Shown here piece after piece: positions 52,462 to 61,655 of a DNA stretch of 64,000 bases. The DNA comes from Streptomyces alboflavus (GTDB taxonomy: Bacteria; Actinomycetota; Actinomycetes; Streptomycetales; Streptomycetaceae): assembly GCF_000716675.1 (NCBI RefSeq), contig NZ_JNXT01000021.1, positions 62,001-126,000 on the forward strand, read 5' to 3'. The position numbers were made by a program, and so were the translations under genes. Each line of letters starts with the position of its first letter. Position 1 is the stretch's first letter. Under the pieces are notes generated by a model that was not told where the DNA came from, did no database searches, and saw only the letters and a program-made list of their open reading frames with translations.

Positions 52462-54057
52462 GTGCGAGACCCCCACCAGTCCCTGCGGTCCACTGCCGCA
52501 GGGACCGTCTCCGCCGCTCTGATCGCAGGCGCCGCCTTCGGGCTCGCGCCCGCGGCCCAGGCCGCACCCGCCGAACGCCCCGCCGCGGCGGGGGCGCCGA
52601 GCGTGCGGTTCGTCGACATCCCCGGTGACGGCGGCACCGTCCTGAAGGCCAACGTCGTCGCGCCCGCGGGCGCGACGGCGGACAGCTCGTACCCCGCGAT
52701 CGTGCTGCCCACCAGCTGGGCCATGCCGCAGATCGAATACATCGCGCAGGCCAAGAAGCTCGCCGCCGCCGGGTACGTCGTCGTCAGCTACAACTCCCGC
52801 GGCTTCTGGCAGTCCGGCGGCGAGATCGAGGTCGGCGGCCCCGAGGACATCGCCGACGCCTCGAAGGTCATCGACTGGACGCTGAAGAACACCCCCACCG
52901 ACCCCGGCAAGGTCGGCATGGCGGGCGTCAGTTACGGCGCGGGCATCAGCCTGCTCGCCGCCGCCCACGACAAGCGCGTGAAGGCGGTCGGCGCGCTCAG
53001 CGGCTGGGGCGACCTCGTCGAGTCCATCTACAGCGGCCGCACCCAGCACGCCCAGGCGGGCGCCCTGCTCGGCGGCGCGGGCTACCTCACCGGCCGCCCC
53101 AGCGCCGAACTGAAGCGCATCCTCAAGGACTTCCTCGGCTCCAACCTCGACTCCGAGGACGAGATGATCGCGTGGGGCACCAAGCGCTCCCCCGCGACCT
53201 ACCTGGACCGCCTCAACAAGAACGGCGCCGCGATCCTGCTCGCCAACGCCTGGGGCGACACCATCTTCCCGCCCAACCAGTACGCGAGCTTCTACGAGAA
53301 GCTGACGGGCCCCAAGCGCCTGGAGTTCCGCCCCGGCGACCACGCGACCGCCGAGGCCACCGGCCTGCTGGGCCTGCCCAACGACACCTGGACGACCACC
53401 CAGCGCTGGTTCGACCACTATCTCAAGGGCGAGCAGAACGGCATCGACAAGGAGCAGCCCGTCCAGCTCAAGTCGCGCTCGACGGGCGGCTACGAGGGCT
53501 ACGCGAACTGGAAGTCGGTCGGCGCGACCAGCAAGAAGATCGACCTCGCGGGCTCCACCACCATCCGCGCGAACGTCGACTCAGGGGCCAACGGCGGCAT
53601 CGTGATGCTCTCCAACACCCTGGACCAGTTCCTGAAGTTGCCGCCGGTGGCGTCGATGCCGCTGCTTCCGCGCCGGTACGCGGCGGTGTGGCAGTCCGAG
53701 CGGGCGGAGCGGGAACAGCGGGTGCGCGGCACCGCGAAGCTGCACACGACGGTGACCAGCACCAAGGAGAGCGGAACCCTCGTCGCGTACCTCTACGACG
53801 TGGGCCCGCTCGGCCTCGGCAAGCTGGTCAGCAACGCGCCGTACACCTTCCACGGCAAGACCCCGGGCAAGCCGTTCGCCGTCGACCTGGAGCTGTTCTC
53901 CACGGCCTACGACGTCCCGGCGGGGCACCGGCTCGCCCTGGTCGTCGACACGGTCGACCCGCTCTATGTCGAGCACAACCCGTCCGGCGCGCAGCTGACC
54001 TTCTCCTCGCCCGGAACCGACCCGTCGTACGTGTCGGTCCCCCTGCGCGAGCAGTGA
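52462..54057 (+). CDS. Secreted alpha/beta hydrolase, S15/CocE-like
   Basis: 531 residues. A Sec signal ends near AAQAAPAE. The catalytic Ser is in VGMAGVSYGAGISLL, Asp in NAWGDTIFPPNQ and His in PGDHATAEA. A C-terminal beta-rich domain (~390-530) fits the X-Pro dipeptidyl-peptidase C-terminal jelly roll. Relatives cleave peptides or esters; substrate unknown. GTG at 52462 has GAGGAG upstream. It follows the L,D-transpeptidase by 117 bp, with its own regulatory repeats. Confidence 0.88.
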   Translation: MRDPHQSLRSTAAGTVSAALIAGAAFGLAPAAQAAPAERPAAAGAPSVRFVDIPGDGGTVLKANVVAPAGATADSSYPAIVLPTSWAMPQIEYIAQAKKLAAAGYVVVSYNSRGFWQSGGEIEVGGPEDIADASKVIDWTLKNTPTDPGKVGMAGVSYGAGISLLAAAHDKRVKAVGALSGWGDLVESIYSGRTQHAQAGALLGGAGYLTGRPSAELKRILKDFLGSNLDSEDEMIAWGTKRSPATYLDRLNKNGAAILLANAWGDTIFPPNQYASFYEKLTGPKRLEFRPGDHATAEATGLLGLPNDTWTTTQRWFDHYLKGEQNGIDKEQPVQLKSRSTGGYEGYANWKSVGATSKKIDLAGSTTIRANVDSGANGGIVMLSNTLDQFLKLPPVASMPLLPRRYAAVWQSERAEREQRVRGTAKLHTTVTSTKESGTLVAYLYDVGPLGLGKLVSNAPYTFHGKTPGKPFAVDLELFSTAYDVPAGHRLALVVDTVDPLYVEHNPSGAQLTFSSPGTDPSYVSVPLREQ

Positions 54058-54063
54058 TCTCCG

Positions 54064-54147
54064 GCTGCTGCCGGGCGGGCCTGGCCCTCCAGCTGCTGCT
54101 CCCGTCAGGGGCCGGGGGCCCTGGGGGGACCCCCGCCCGGCAGCAGC
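54064..54147. terminator. Long-stem hairpin at the end of convergent units
   Basis: GCTGCTGCCGGGCGGG (54064-54079) is complementary to 54132-54147, a 16-bp stem with a 52-nt loop. It overlaps the 3' end of the ABC permease gene and follows the S15-like gene. It may end both transcripts. Confidence 0.55.
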
Positions 54148-55001
54148 GTCCCTGGTTCAGCCGGGGCGACATCCACGGCCTCTGTCTTGGGACTGCGCTG
54201 CTGACGCTTGGACACCCAGTAGGCGAACCACGAAAGCAGCATGCACATCCCGATGTAGATCGGTGAGATCACCATGACCACGGGGATGAAAGGCAAATCG
54301 TAGTCGAGATTCGACGCGATGAGCTTCCCGGCATGGAGGAACTCCTCATAGGTGATCAGATAGCCGAGTGAGGTGTCCTTCAGGGCCACGACCAGCTGGC
54401 TGATGATGGCGGGCAGCATGGCCCGCACCGCCTGCGGCACCAGGACGTACGACATGACCTGGGTCTTTCTCATGCCAAGCGCGTAAGCGGCCTCCCTCTG
54501 GCCGCGCTCGACCGAGTTGACGCCGGAGCGGAACACCTCGGCGAGCACGGAACCGTTGTAGAGCGTGAGCCCGGCGACCAGCGCCGGCAGCGGCTGGACC
54601 TTCAGCGCCACGAAGACGAAGAAGATCATCACGAGCACGGGCATGGCCCGGAAGAACTCCACCAGGAGCGTGGCCACCCAGCGCACGGGCCGGTGGTCCG
54701 AGAGCCGCCCGGTGGCGAGCAGTCCGCCGAGGGCGAGCGAGAGCACGGCGGCGATGGCGAAGGCCTTCAGCGTGTTGCCGAGCCCGCGCAGGAGCAGTTC
54801 CTGGATGCCCTTGTACTCGAACGGAGTCCACTTGGTCGCGGTGAACTGGTCGGTGTCGAACAGCAGATACAGGATCCAGCCGACGAGCGCGACGATGACG
54901 GCGGTGGAGACGACGCCGTAGACCAGGTGTCGGCGGCGGGTGCGCGGGCCCGGGATGTCGTAGAGCGCGGTGGCTTCGGGAGCGTGGGCGGTGGTGGTCA
55001 T
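54105..55001 (-). CDS. gluD: Glutamate/amino-acid ABC transporter permease
   Basis: 298-residue integral membrane permease of the HisMQ type, with about 5-6 membrane helices. The EAA coupling loop is VERGQREAAYALGMRKTQVM followed by VLVPQAVRAMLPAI. Its ATG overlaps the GluC stop (ATGA). The Pro/Gly-rich C-terminal tail lies over a hairpin. Partner subunits are the neighbouring genes. Confidence 0.93.
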   Translation of the reverse strand: MTTTAHAPEATALYDIPGPRTRRRHLVYGVVSTAVIVALVGWILYLLFDTDQFTATKWTPFEYKGIQELLLRGLGNTLKAFAIAAVLSLALGGLLATGRLSDHRPVRWVATLLVEFFRAMPVLVMIFFVFVALKVQPLPALVAGLTLYNGSVLAEVFRSGVNSVERGQREAAYALGMRKTQVMSYVLVPQAVRAMLPAIISQLVVALKDTSLGYLITYEEFLHAGKLIASNLDYDLPFIPVVMVISPIYIGMCMLLSWFAYWVSKRQQRSPKTEAVDVAPAEPGTLLPGGGPPRAPGP

Positions 55002-55642
55002 CGGGCGACTCCCCAGCGCTTCTCGAGGATGTTGAAGACGGCGCTGATGGCGAGGGTGATGATCAGGTAGCCGAGGGCGATCCAGACGAAGGTCCAGATG
55101 ATGCTGTAGCCGAGTTCGTTGAGGGTCTTGTAGGTGCCGAGCAGTTCGGTGACGCTGAACGCGCCCGCGATGGCGGAGTTCTTGGCGAGGGCGATGAGCG
55201 TGGAGCCGACGGGCGAGATCACCGACCGGAAGGCCTGCGGAAGCACCACCCCGGACAGGGTCTGACTGAAGGTCATGCCGAGACTGCGGGCCGCCTCGCC
55301 CTGGCCCTTGGGCACGGTGTTGATGCCGGAGCGCAGCGCCTCGCAGACGAACGCCGAGGTGTAGCAGCCGAGCGCGAGCACCGCGAACACCTCGAAGGGC
55401 AGCACGAGTCCGAACCTCGGCAGGCCGAGAAGGACCGCGAAGAACAGCAGCGTCAGCGGCGTGTTCCGGAGCACCGCCACCCACACCGCGCCGAACACCC
55501 GGAACGAGCCGACGGGCGCCACCCGGAACGAGGCCATCACGAACCCGAGCGCGAGCGCGAGCAGCGAGGCGTACACGGTGAGTTCCACGGTGCCGAGGAA
55601 GCCGTCCCCGAACGTGGAGAAGTTGTCTGTCAGTACGTCCAC
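54998..55642 (-). CDS. gluC: Glutamate/amino-acid ABC transporter permease
   Basis: 214-residue HisMQ-type permease. The EAA loop is VPKGQGEAARSLGMTFSQTL followed by VVLPQAFRSVISP. Hydrophobic helices fill the rest. GTG at 55642 starts 9 bp after the binding-protein stop. It is paired with GluD and needs the ATPase GluA, which is damaged here. Confidence 0.94.
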   Translation of the reverse strand: MDVLTDNFSTFGDGFLGTVELTVYASLLALALGFVMASFRVAPVGSFRVFGAVWVAVLRNTPLTLLFFAVLLGLPRFGLVLPFEVFAVLALGCYTSAFVCEALRSGINTVPKGQGEAARSLGMTFSQTLSGVVLPQAFRSVISPVGSTLIALAKNSAIAGAFSVTELLGTYKTLNELGYSIIWTFVWIALGYLIITLAISAVFNILEKRWGVAR

Positions 55643-55651
55643 GACGCCTCC

Positions 55652-56560
55652 TCAGCTCGCCGGGTAGCGGTCGATGGCGGGCGGCTTCGGCGCCGGGACA
55701 CCGGAGAGCCCGAGGGTCGCGTCGTACGCCTTCTTCCAGTCGCCGTTCTTCTCCCGGGCGGCGAGGGCGTCGTCGATGGCGAGCCGCAGCGTGGTGTCGC
55801 CGCGCGGCACACCGATGCCGTAGGGCTCCTTCGAGAACGGCTTGCCGACCAGCTTCAGTTCGTCGGGCACCTTGGCCGCGTACCCGATGAGGATCGCGTC
55901 GTCGGTGGTGACGGCGTCGACCTGATAGGTCAGCAGATTGTCGACACACACGGAGTACGTGTCGTACGCGACGAGCGTCGCCTTCGGGTAGTCCTGCTTG
56001 ATGCGCTGGTACGGCGTGGAGCCCGCGGCGGAGCACACCCGCTTGCCGTCCAGGTCCCGCGGGCCCTTGATGTCGTCCTCGTCGTGCCGCACGAGCAGGC
56101 CCTGTCCGGCCATGTAGTACGGCCCGGCGAAGCCGACGAGCTTCTTGCGGAGGTCGTTGATGGTGTAGGTGCCGACGTAGTAGTCGATCTGCCCGTTCTG
56201 CAGGGCCGTCTCGCGGTTGGCCGAGGCGATCGTCTTGAAGGAGATCTTCCCGGGGTCCAGGCCCAGGGAGGCCGAGACCATCTTGGCGATCTCGATGTCG
56301 AAGCCCGAGTACCTGCCGCTCGCCGGGTCCTTCTCGCCGAGGTAGGGCTGGTCCTCCTTGGCGCCCACGACGAAGCGGCCGCGGCTCTTGGCCTTCCGCC
56401 AGGTGCCGGACTTCGTCAGCTCGAAGCCCTCGGCCACCTGGTACTTCGGCAGCTCGCCGGCCGCGGGGCCCTTGGTCGGGGGGCTGCCCTCCTTGCCGCA
56501 GGCCGCGGTGGCGAGCGCGGTGAGGACGAGGGCGGCGAACAGACGTGTCGTACGGAGCAT
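55652..56560 (-). CDS. gluB: Glutamate-binding lipoprotein of ABC transporter
   Basis: 302-residue periplasmic-binding-type lipoprotein. The lipobox is LATAACGKEG. Two lobes of the type II fold follow, with VGAKEDQPYLGEKDP, YSGFDIEIAKMVSASLG and NRETALQNGQIDYYVGTYTI. KEPYGIGVPRGDTTLRLAID is the usual hinge-proximal segment. It binds glutamate (or a related acidic amino acid) outside the cell. Thirteen bases separate it from the ATPase gene. Confidence 0.93.
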   Translation of the reverse strand: MLRTTRLFAALVLTALATAACGKEGSPPTKGPAAGELPKYQVAEGFELTKSGTWRKAKSRGRFVVGAKEDQPYLGEKDPASGRYSGFDIEIAKMVSASLGLDPGKISFKTIASANRETALQNGQIDYYVGTYTINDLRKKLVGFAGPYYMAGQGLLVRHDEDDIKGPRDLDGKRVCSAAGSTPYQRIKQDYPKATLVAYDTYSVCVDNLLTYQVDAVTTDDAILIGYAAKVPDELKLVGKPFSKEPYGIGVPRGDTTLRLAIDDALAAREKNGDWKKAYDATLGLSGVPAPKPPAIDRYPAS

Positions 56561-56573
56561 GCTCAGCCCCCCG

Positions 56574-57152
56574 TCAGTGCTTGAGGATCTTGGAGAGGAA
56601 GTCCTTGGCGCGCTCGCTCTCCGGGTGGGTGAAGAAGTCCTCGGGGGCCCGGTCCTCGACGATGCGGCCGTCGGCCATGAAGACCACACGGTTGGCCGCC
56701 GAGCGGGCGAAGCCCATCTCGTGCGTGACGACGACCATGGTCATGCCGTCCCGGGCGAGCTGCTGCATGACCTCGAGGACCTCACGGGAGCGCCGGTCGG
56801 CCTCGTCCTTCTTGCGGCCCCTGACCTTCACCTGGCCCATGGAGACGTTCTGCAGCACGGTCTTGTGCGCGAAGAGATTGAACGACTGGAAGACCATGCC
56901 CACTTCGGAGCGGAGCCGCGCGAGCTCCTTGCCCTCCTCGGGCAGCGGCTGTCCGTCCAGCCGGATCCTGCCCGACTGGATGGTCTCAAGACGGTTGATC
57001 GTCCGGCAGAGCGTTGATTTGCCCGACCCCGAAGGGCCGATGACCACGACTACCTCCCCCTTGCCGACGGTGAGGTCGATGTCCTGGAGGACATGGAGCT
57101 CTCCGTAGTACTTGTTCACGTCACGCAGCTCGATCAACGGATCGACGGCCAT
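56574..57152 (-). pseudogene. gluA: Glutamate ABC ATPase with in-frame internal deletion
   Basis: 192 residues from ATG 57152, while GluA proteins are usually ~245-260. Walker A (GPSGSGKSTLCRTINRLE), the Q-loop (VGMVFQSFNLFAHKTV) and the H-loop (MVVVTHEMGFARSAANRV) are intact. The sequence jumps from KKDEADRRSRE to VLEVMQQLARDG, so the LSGGQ signature, Walker B (LFDEP) and D-loop are absent, about 55 residues. The frame and both ends are otherwise perfect, consistent with a recent clean deletion near 56775-56790. Without Walker B and signature the protein should not hydrolyse ATP, so the transporter is probably dead unless another ATPase substitutes. An assembly error must be excluded. Confidence 0.88.
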
Positions 57153-57273
57153 GCCCAGACCTGCCCACTTTTCGCCGTGTCGGTCAGCGCAAACTATCCA
57201 CGCGAAAACGGGACTTATTGGACGACACGCACTTATGGGCATTAACCGTATTTGAGGCTACGTTGCCTGGCGG

Positions 57274-57714
57274 CTACGTCTCGGACGCCTCCGCGTATAC
57301 CTGAGACAACTCGGGGGTCCCCTGAACCGCCCAGTCGAGCCCCGCGGCGACCACGTCGATCTCCCGCCCGGACACCAGGCGCACCACCGGTGTGCCGCCC
57401 GGCAGGACCTGCCAGACCGCGCCCGGCACGGTCCGCACGATCACCGTGCCCAGGTACAGGCCCGCGTCGTTTCCGAGCCAGGGCAGCGTCTCCGCGTCGT
57501 CGCGCCAGCGCGGCGGCAGCTGGTCGAGGGCGGCCAACGACGCCGGGGAGTCGTCGAGTTCCAGGCCGGCCGCGCCCGCCTGCGAACGCAGGAGTTCGCA
57601 CTCGGACAGCAGTTCGCCCACGCCGACCGGATCGTCCTCGAAGGCGGCCGCGAGCCTCAGGCCCGGCTCGCTCGGGTGCCGCTTGCGCCATTTGTCCAGG
57701 AACGGAATGTTCAT
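57274..57714 (-). CDS. Small conserved actinobacterial protein (DUF6278-like)
   Basis: 146 residues with a start IPFLDKWRKRHPSEPG and a conserved-looking LPPRWRDDAETLPWLGNDAG followed by LYLGTVIVRTVPGAVWQV. I recall this as a Streptomyces domain of unknown function (probably DUF6278), but cannot verify the number. No signal or membrane segment. ATG at 57714 matches the family start. It lies upstream of the glu operon promoter region on the same strand. Confidence 0.75.
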   Translation of the reverse strand: MNIPFLDKWRKRHPSEPGLRLAAAFEDDPVGVGELLSECELLRSQAGAAGLELDDSPASLAALDQLPPRWRDDAETLPWLGNDAGLYLGTVIVRTVPGAVWQVLPGGTPVVRLVSGREIDVVAAGLDWAVQGTPELSQVYAEASET

Positions 57715-57841
57715 GACCGGCCTCTCCGTGGGGTGCCCGGGGCGGCCTCCCCGGGCGGGCCGGGGCGGCCGGACGGCGGATCCGCGCTCCAAGGAATGTA
57801 TCTTGCGGCAGTTGATCTCGGAATGAGCGGAATCAGGCGAA

Positions 57842-58285
57842 TCAACGGCGGGTGAAGGCCAGGATCGTGGCCAGGTTCATCGGGCGGCGGGTGGAGAGGT
57901 AGAGGTAGGGCGCGGTGTGGTGCGGGCCCCGCAGTTCGACGCGCAGCGCGGTGGGGACGTAGGCGCGCAGCAGGAGCAGGGCGTAGGCGTTCGCCTTGTA
58001 CGTGCGCCACTCGAAGGCCTCACCCGCGTCGAGGATCTCCGTCGTTCCGAGGTCGTCGATCGGGATGACCCGGTCGCCCACGACGAGGGTGCCGGGCGTC
58101 ACGACGATGCGGGCCGAGCCGTAGCGGTGGACCAGCGGCCCGAACACCCCGCCGACGAGGAGCACGCCGAACGCGGCGGCCACGGGCCCGAACGGCAGCA
58201 GCAGCCCGCCGAAGAGAAAGCCCGCGAGCACGACGAGGAACCACCACACGGCCGGGACACTCAGGCGCTCATCGTAAAGGTGCAT
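57842..58285 (-). CDS. DUF3093 membrane protein
   Basis: 147 residues. YDERLSVPAVWWFLVVLAG opens the protein, with two membrane helices before residue 55. A beta-rich domain follows (RIVVTPGTLVVGDRVIPID; LLLLRAYVPTALRVEL; YLYLSTRRP), typical of DUF3093. The function is unknown. ATG at 58285 is supported by the conserved start. Confidence 0.85.
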   Translation of the reverse strand: MHLYDERLSVPAVWWFLVVLAGFLFGGLLLPFGPVAAAFGVLLVGGVFGPLVHRYGSARIVVTPGTLVVGDRVIPIDDLGTTEILDAGEAFEWRTYKANAYALLLLRAYVPTALRVELRGPHHTAPYLYLSTRRPMNLATILAFTRR

Positions 58286-58463
58286 GCCGCCATCCTGGCA
58301 CTGGCTCCCGGGCCGCGGTGAGGGGGCCGCCCCTGGCCGGGCGCGCGACCTCCACCCCGGGCACGGGGTCACCCTCCGGCCGACGCACGCGGCCTTGGCC
58401 GGATCATGTGCCGGTGTCCATGCCGCGTTCATTGACGGGCCTCTGACTGCTCCTTAGTTTCAT

Positions 58464-58560
58464 CACGCACCGTCCGTCGTCCGTTTCCTCACGCACCGCC
58501 TGCCGTCCGTTCCCTCACGCACCACCTGTCGTCCGTTCCGCACCGCCTGTCGTCCATCGC
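58464..58560. repeat. 26-bp tandem repeats upstream of GDSL hydrolase gene
   Basis: Units start CACGCACCG at 58464, 58490 and 58516 (26-bp period), with a shorter diverged copy from 58540. There are no unique spacers, so this is not CRISPR. Confidence 0.8.
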
Positions 58561-58628
58561 CGCATGACGCGCCGTCAGTCAGTCGTGCGGGTCGTGTCTG
58601 CCGTGCACCACGTCGTGGGAGGTCCGTC

Positions 58629-60434
58629 GTGCGAAGACGCATCTGGGGAGCCACCGCCGTACTCGCCCTGCTCACGGGCCTCGCTCCGGTGGCCGCCGCC
58701 GAGGCGGCGCCGGGGGCCGAGCGGGCGTCCGCCGCGCAGGGCACCCGGCCGCTCCCCTTGGAGCGGCTGTTCGACAACCGGGCCGTCAGCGACGACGCGC
58801 GCCCCGGCGACGCGGACTTCGACGGCGCCGGTGCCTCGCTGTCCGCGCGGGACCTGGCGGCGGCCGGCTGGACGCCCGGCCGGGTGCTCGGCGTCGACGG
58901 CGCCCGTGTCACCTGGCCGGACACGGCGGCGGGCGAGCCGGACAACGTACGGGCGGACGGGCAGGCGGTACGGGTGCGCGGGCGCGGTGACGCCCTCGCG
59001 TTCCTGGTCGCGGGCACGGGCGGCGCCGCGAGCGGCACGGGCAGCGTGCGCTACCGGGACGGCTCGCGCGGCAACTACCGTCTGACGGCCCCGGACTGGC
59101 GCGGCGGCCCCCTCGCCACCAAGTCCGTCGCCCTGCCCCACGTCAACACGCCCGGCGGCCAACTCACCGAGCGCGCCCGCCTCTACGTGGTCACGGTGCC
59201 GGTGGCCCGCGGGCGCGAGATCGCCTCCGTGACGCTGCCCCGGGACCCGGGCGCGGGCGCCGACCTGCATGTCTTCGCGCTGTCCGTCCGGGGCGGGACG
59301 ACGGGGTGGACGGGCAGCTGGGCGGCCTCGACGGCCGGGTACGCCGCGGTGGGGCCCTGGCAGGACCGGACCGTGCGGCTCGTGGTGCACACCAGCGCCG
59401 GAGGGCCGCGGGTGCGGATCCGGCTCGACAACACCTTCGCGGGTACGCCGGTACGCATCGGGAGCGCCACGGTCGCCGTGCGCGCGGCGGGCGCCGGGGC
59501 CCGGGGGGAGCCGGTGGCGCTGCGGTTCGGGGGCCGGGCGGGCACCGAGATTCCCGCCGGGGCGCAGGCCTTCAGCGATCCGCTGCGGTTCACGGTGCCG
59601 TCGGACGCGCATCTCCTCGTCAGCTTCCATCTGCCCGGGCCCGTGGCCGCCGCGCCCCTGCACAGCCAGGCCCTGCAGACCTCGTACGTCAGCGGGCCCG
59701 GCGACCACACGGCCGACGGCTCCGGGGCCGCGTACTCCTCGACCCTGCGGACCTGGCCGCTGCTCACCGGCGTCGACGTCGCCGGTGGGCCCGGGTCCGT
59801 GGTGCTGCTCGGCGACTCCATCACGGACGGCGTCGGCTCCACGCCCGACACCGACCGGCGCTGGCCCGACGAGCTGGCGCGGCGCCTCCTCGCCCAGGGC
59901 CCCGGTTCCGGGGTGCCGCGCTACGGCGTCCTGAACCAGGGCATCTCCGCGAACCGCGTCCTCACCGACCGCTACCCCGGGGACGGCGTGTCCACCGACA
60001 CCGGTGGGGTCAGCGCCCTGCACCGCCTCGACCGGGACGTCTTCGCCCAGACCTCCACGCGGACGCTCGTCGTCTTCGAGGGCGTCAACGACCTGCGGGC
60101 CGGTGCTGGGGCCTCGGACGTCGTCGCGGGGCTGCGGGAGATCGCCCTGCGGGCGCGGGAGCGGGGGGTGCGGGTGGTCGCGGCGACCGTCGTGCCCTGT
60201 GAGGGGGAGGCTCGATGCACCGCCGCGGTGGACGCGGAGCGGGTGAAGGTCAACTCCTACCTTCGGGGCGGTGGTGACTTCGATGCCGTTCTCGACTTCG
60301 ACGCCGTGCTGCGTGATCCCGGGCGTCCCTCGCGGATGCTGCCCGCCTACGACAGCGGGGACCATCTCCATCCGGGGGATGCGGGGCTCGCTGCGCTGGC
60401 TCGGTCGGTGCCGTTGGGGGCGCTGGTGCCGTAG
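58629..60434 (+). CDS. Secreted SGNH/GDSL hydrolase
   Basis: 601 residues from GTG 58629, with GGGAGG upstream. Signal peptide WGATAVLALLTGLAPVAAA. An N-terminal beta domain (about 50-210, containing VTWPDTAAGEPDNVRADGQ) precedes a second beta region. The SGNH domain has block I VVLLGDSITDGVGS (Ser), block II-like NQGISANR, block III FEGVNDLR (Asn) and block V DHLHPGDAG (Asp/His). It is an extracellular esterase or lipase; substrate unknown. Confidence 0.92.
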   Translation: MRRRIWGATAVLALLTGLAPVAAAEAAPGAERASAAQGTRPLPLERLFDNRAVSDDARPGDADFDGAGASLSARDLAAAGWTPGRVLGVDGARVTWPDTAAGEPDNVRADGQAVRVRGRGDALAFLVAGTGGAASGTGSVRYRDGSRGNYRLTAPDWRGGPLATKSVALPHVNTPGGQLTERARLYVVTVPVARGREIASVTLPRDPGAGADLHVFALSVRGGTTGWTGSWAASTAGYAAVGPWQDRTVRLVVHTSAGGPRVRIRLDNTFAGTPVRIGSATVAVRAAGAGARGEPVALRFGGRAGTEIPAGAQAFSDPLRFTVPSDAHLLVSFHLPGPVAAAPLHSQALQTSYVSGPGDHTADGSGAAYSSTLRTWPLLTGVDVAGGPGSVVLLGDSITDGVGSTPDTDRRWPDELARRLLAQGPGSGVPRYGVLNQGISANRVLTDRYPGDGVSTDTGGVSALHRLDRDVFAQTSTRTLVVFEGVNDLRAGAGASDVVAGLREIALRARERGVRVVAATVVPCEGEARCTAAVDAERVKVNSYLRGGGDFDAVLDFDAVLRDPGRPSRMLPAYDSGDHLHPGDAGLAALARSVPLGALVP

Positions 60435-60510
60435 CCCTGCCGGGGGCTCCCCAACCCCGCCCCTTCCCGAAACCGGGGCTCCGCCCCGGCCCCCGCATCG
60501 GCGCTCCGCG

Positions 60511-60733
60511 CCTCGTCCTCAAACGCCGGACGGGCTAGAAACTTCACCGAGGCAGGCTGAAGGCTTCACCGAGGCGGGCGGGTGGGAAGAAGCCCGTCCG
60601 GCGATTGAGGACGAGCGCGCAGCGCGATACGGGGGCGACCCTCGCAAGGCTGAAGGTGCCGGGCTGTCGGGCAGGCCCGGGACAAGTTCGGGCGGGTGGG
60701 TGGGAGAGAGCCCGTCCGGCGTTTGAGGACGAG
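60511..60733. repeat. Three copies of a 24-bp intergenic repeat
   Basis: GCCCGTCCGGCG(T/A)TTGAGGACGAG occurs at 60592-60615 and 60710-60733, and inverted at 60512-60535. The 367-bp gap between the GDSL and exonuclease genes consists mostly of this and of repeated TTCACCGAGGC and GGGCGGGTGGG fragments. It looks like a dispersed Streptomyces intergenic repeat family; no gene is present. Confidence 0.8.
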
Positions 60734-60801
60734 GCCGCAGGCCGACCGGCGGCGGCCCGTCCCACGGCAACGGGACACACCGCCCCTCCCGGAGGGCAAG
60801 C

Positions 60802-61581
60802 TCACAGGTCGAGGTCCACCACCACGGGCGCGTGGTCCGAGGCCCCCTTGCCCTTGCGTTCCTCGCGGTCGACGTAGGAGTCGGACACCGCCTTGGTGAA
60901 GGCCTCGTTGGCGTAGACGAGGTCGATGCGCATGCCGTTGTTCTTGGGGAAGGCGAGCTGGCGGTAGTCCCAGTACGTGTAGGGGCGGTCGTACTTGAGG
61001 GGGCGGGGGACGACGTCCGTGAGGCCGGTCTCGCGGAGGGCGGCGAGGGCGCCACGCTCGGCGGGGGTGACGTGGGTGGCGCCTTCGAAGAGGGCGGGGT
61101 CCCAGACGTCGTCGTCGGTCGGGGCGACATTGTAGTCACCGAGGACGGCGAAGGGCCGGGCCCCGGCCGCGTCCTCGGTGACGGCGGTCTTGAGGGCGTC
61201 GAACCAGGCGAGCTTGTAGGCGTAGTGGGCGTGGTCGATCTCGCGGCCGTTGGGCACGTACACCGACCAGACGCGGGCCGGGCCGCAGGTGGCGGCGATG
61301 GCCCGGGGCTCCTGCGCGGCGTCGTAGTCGGGGCCGCCGGGCAGGCCCGTGGTGACGTCGGCGAGGCCTACGCGGGAGATCAGTGCGACGCCGTTCCACC
61401 GGCCCGTGGCGTTCACCGCGGACTCGTACCCCAGCTCGCGCAGGGCCTCTGCGGGGAACTGCTCCGCGGTGCACTTGGTCTCCTGGACGCACAGCACGTC
61501 CGTGCCGGTCTTCTCCAGCCAGGCCAGGAGCCGGGGCAGACGGGCGGTGATCGAGTTCACGTTCCAGGTCGCGATGCGCAT
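60802..61581 (-). CDS. xth: Exodeoxyribonuclease III
   Basis: 259-residue EEP-fold AP endonuclease/exonuclease. It begins RIATWNVNSITARLPRLLAW, with the metal-binding Glu in LCVQETKC, the GDYNVAPTDDDVWD active site and the C-terminal GASDHAPVVVDL His. It cuts at abasic sites and acts 3'-5'. It ends just beside the intergenic repeat. Confidence 0.95.
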   Translation of the reverse strand: MRIATWNVNSITARLPRLLAWLEKTGTDVLCVQETKCTAEQFPAEALRELGYESAVNATGRWNGVALISRVGLADVTTGLPGGPDYDAAQEPRAIAATCGPARVWSVYVPNGREIDHAHYAYKLAWFDALKTAVTEDAAGARPFAVLGDYNVAPTDDDVWDPALFEGATHVTPAERGALAALRETGLTDVVPRPLKYDRPYTYWDYRQLAFPKNNGMRIDLVYANEAFTKAVSDSYVDREERKGKGASDHAPVVVDLDL

Positions 61582-61655
61582 GGGAAACAACCTACCCGCC
61601 ACCACTGACAGCCCCGGATCGCCCGCCCCCGACACCACCGACCCCGCCCGCCCCG

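Noticed and set aside
58464..58560. Possible CRISPR array
   Set aside because: Units are contiguous with no unique spacers and there are no cas genes.
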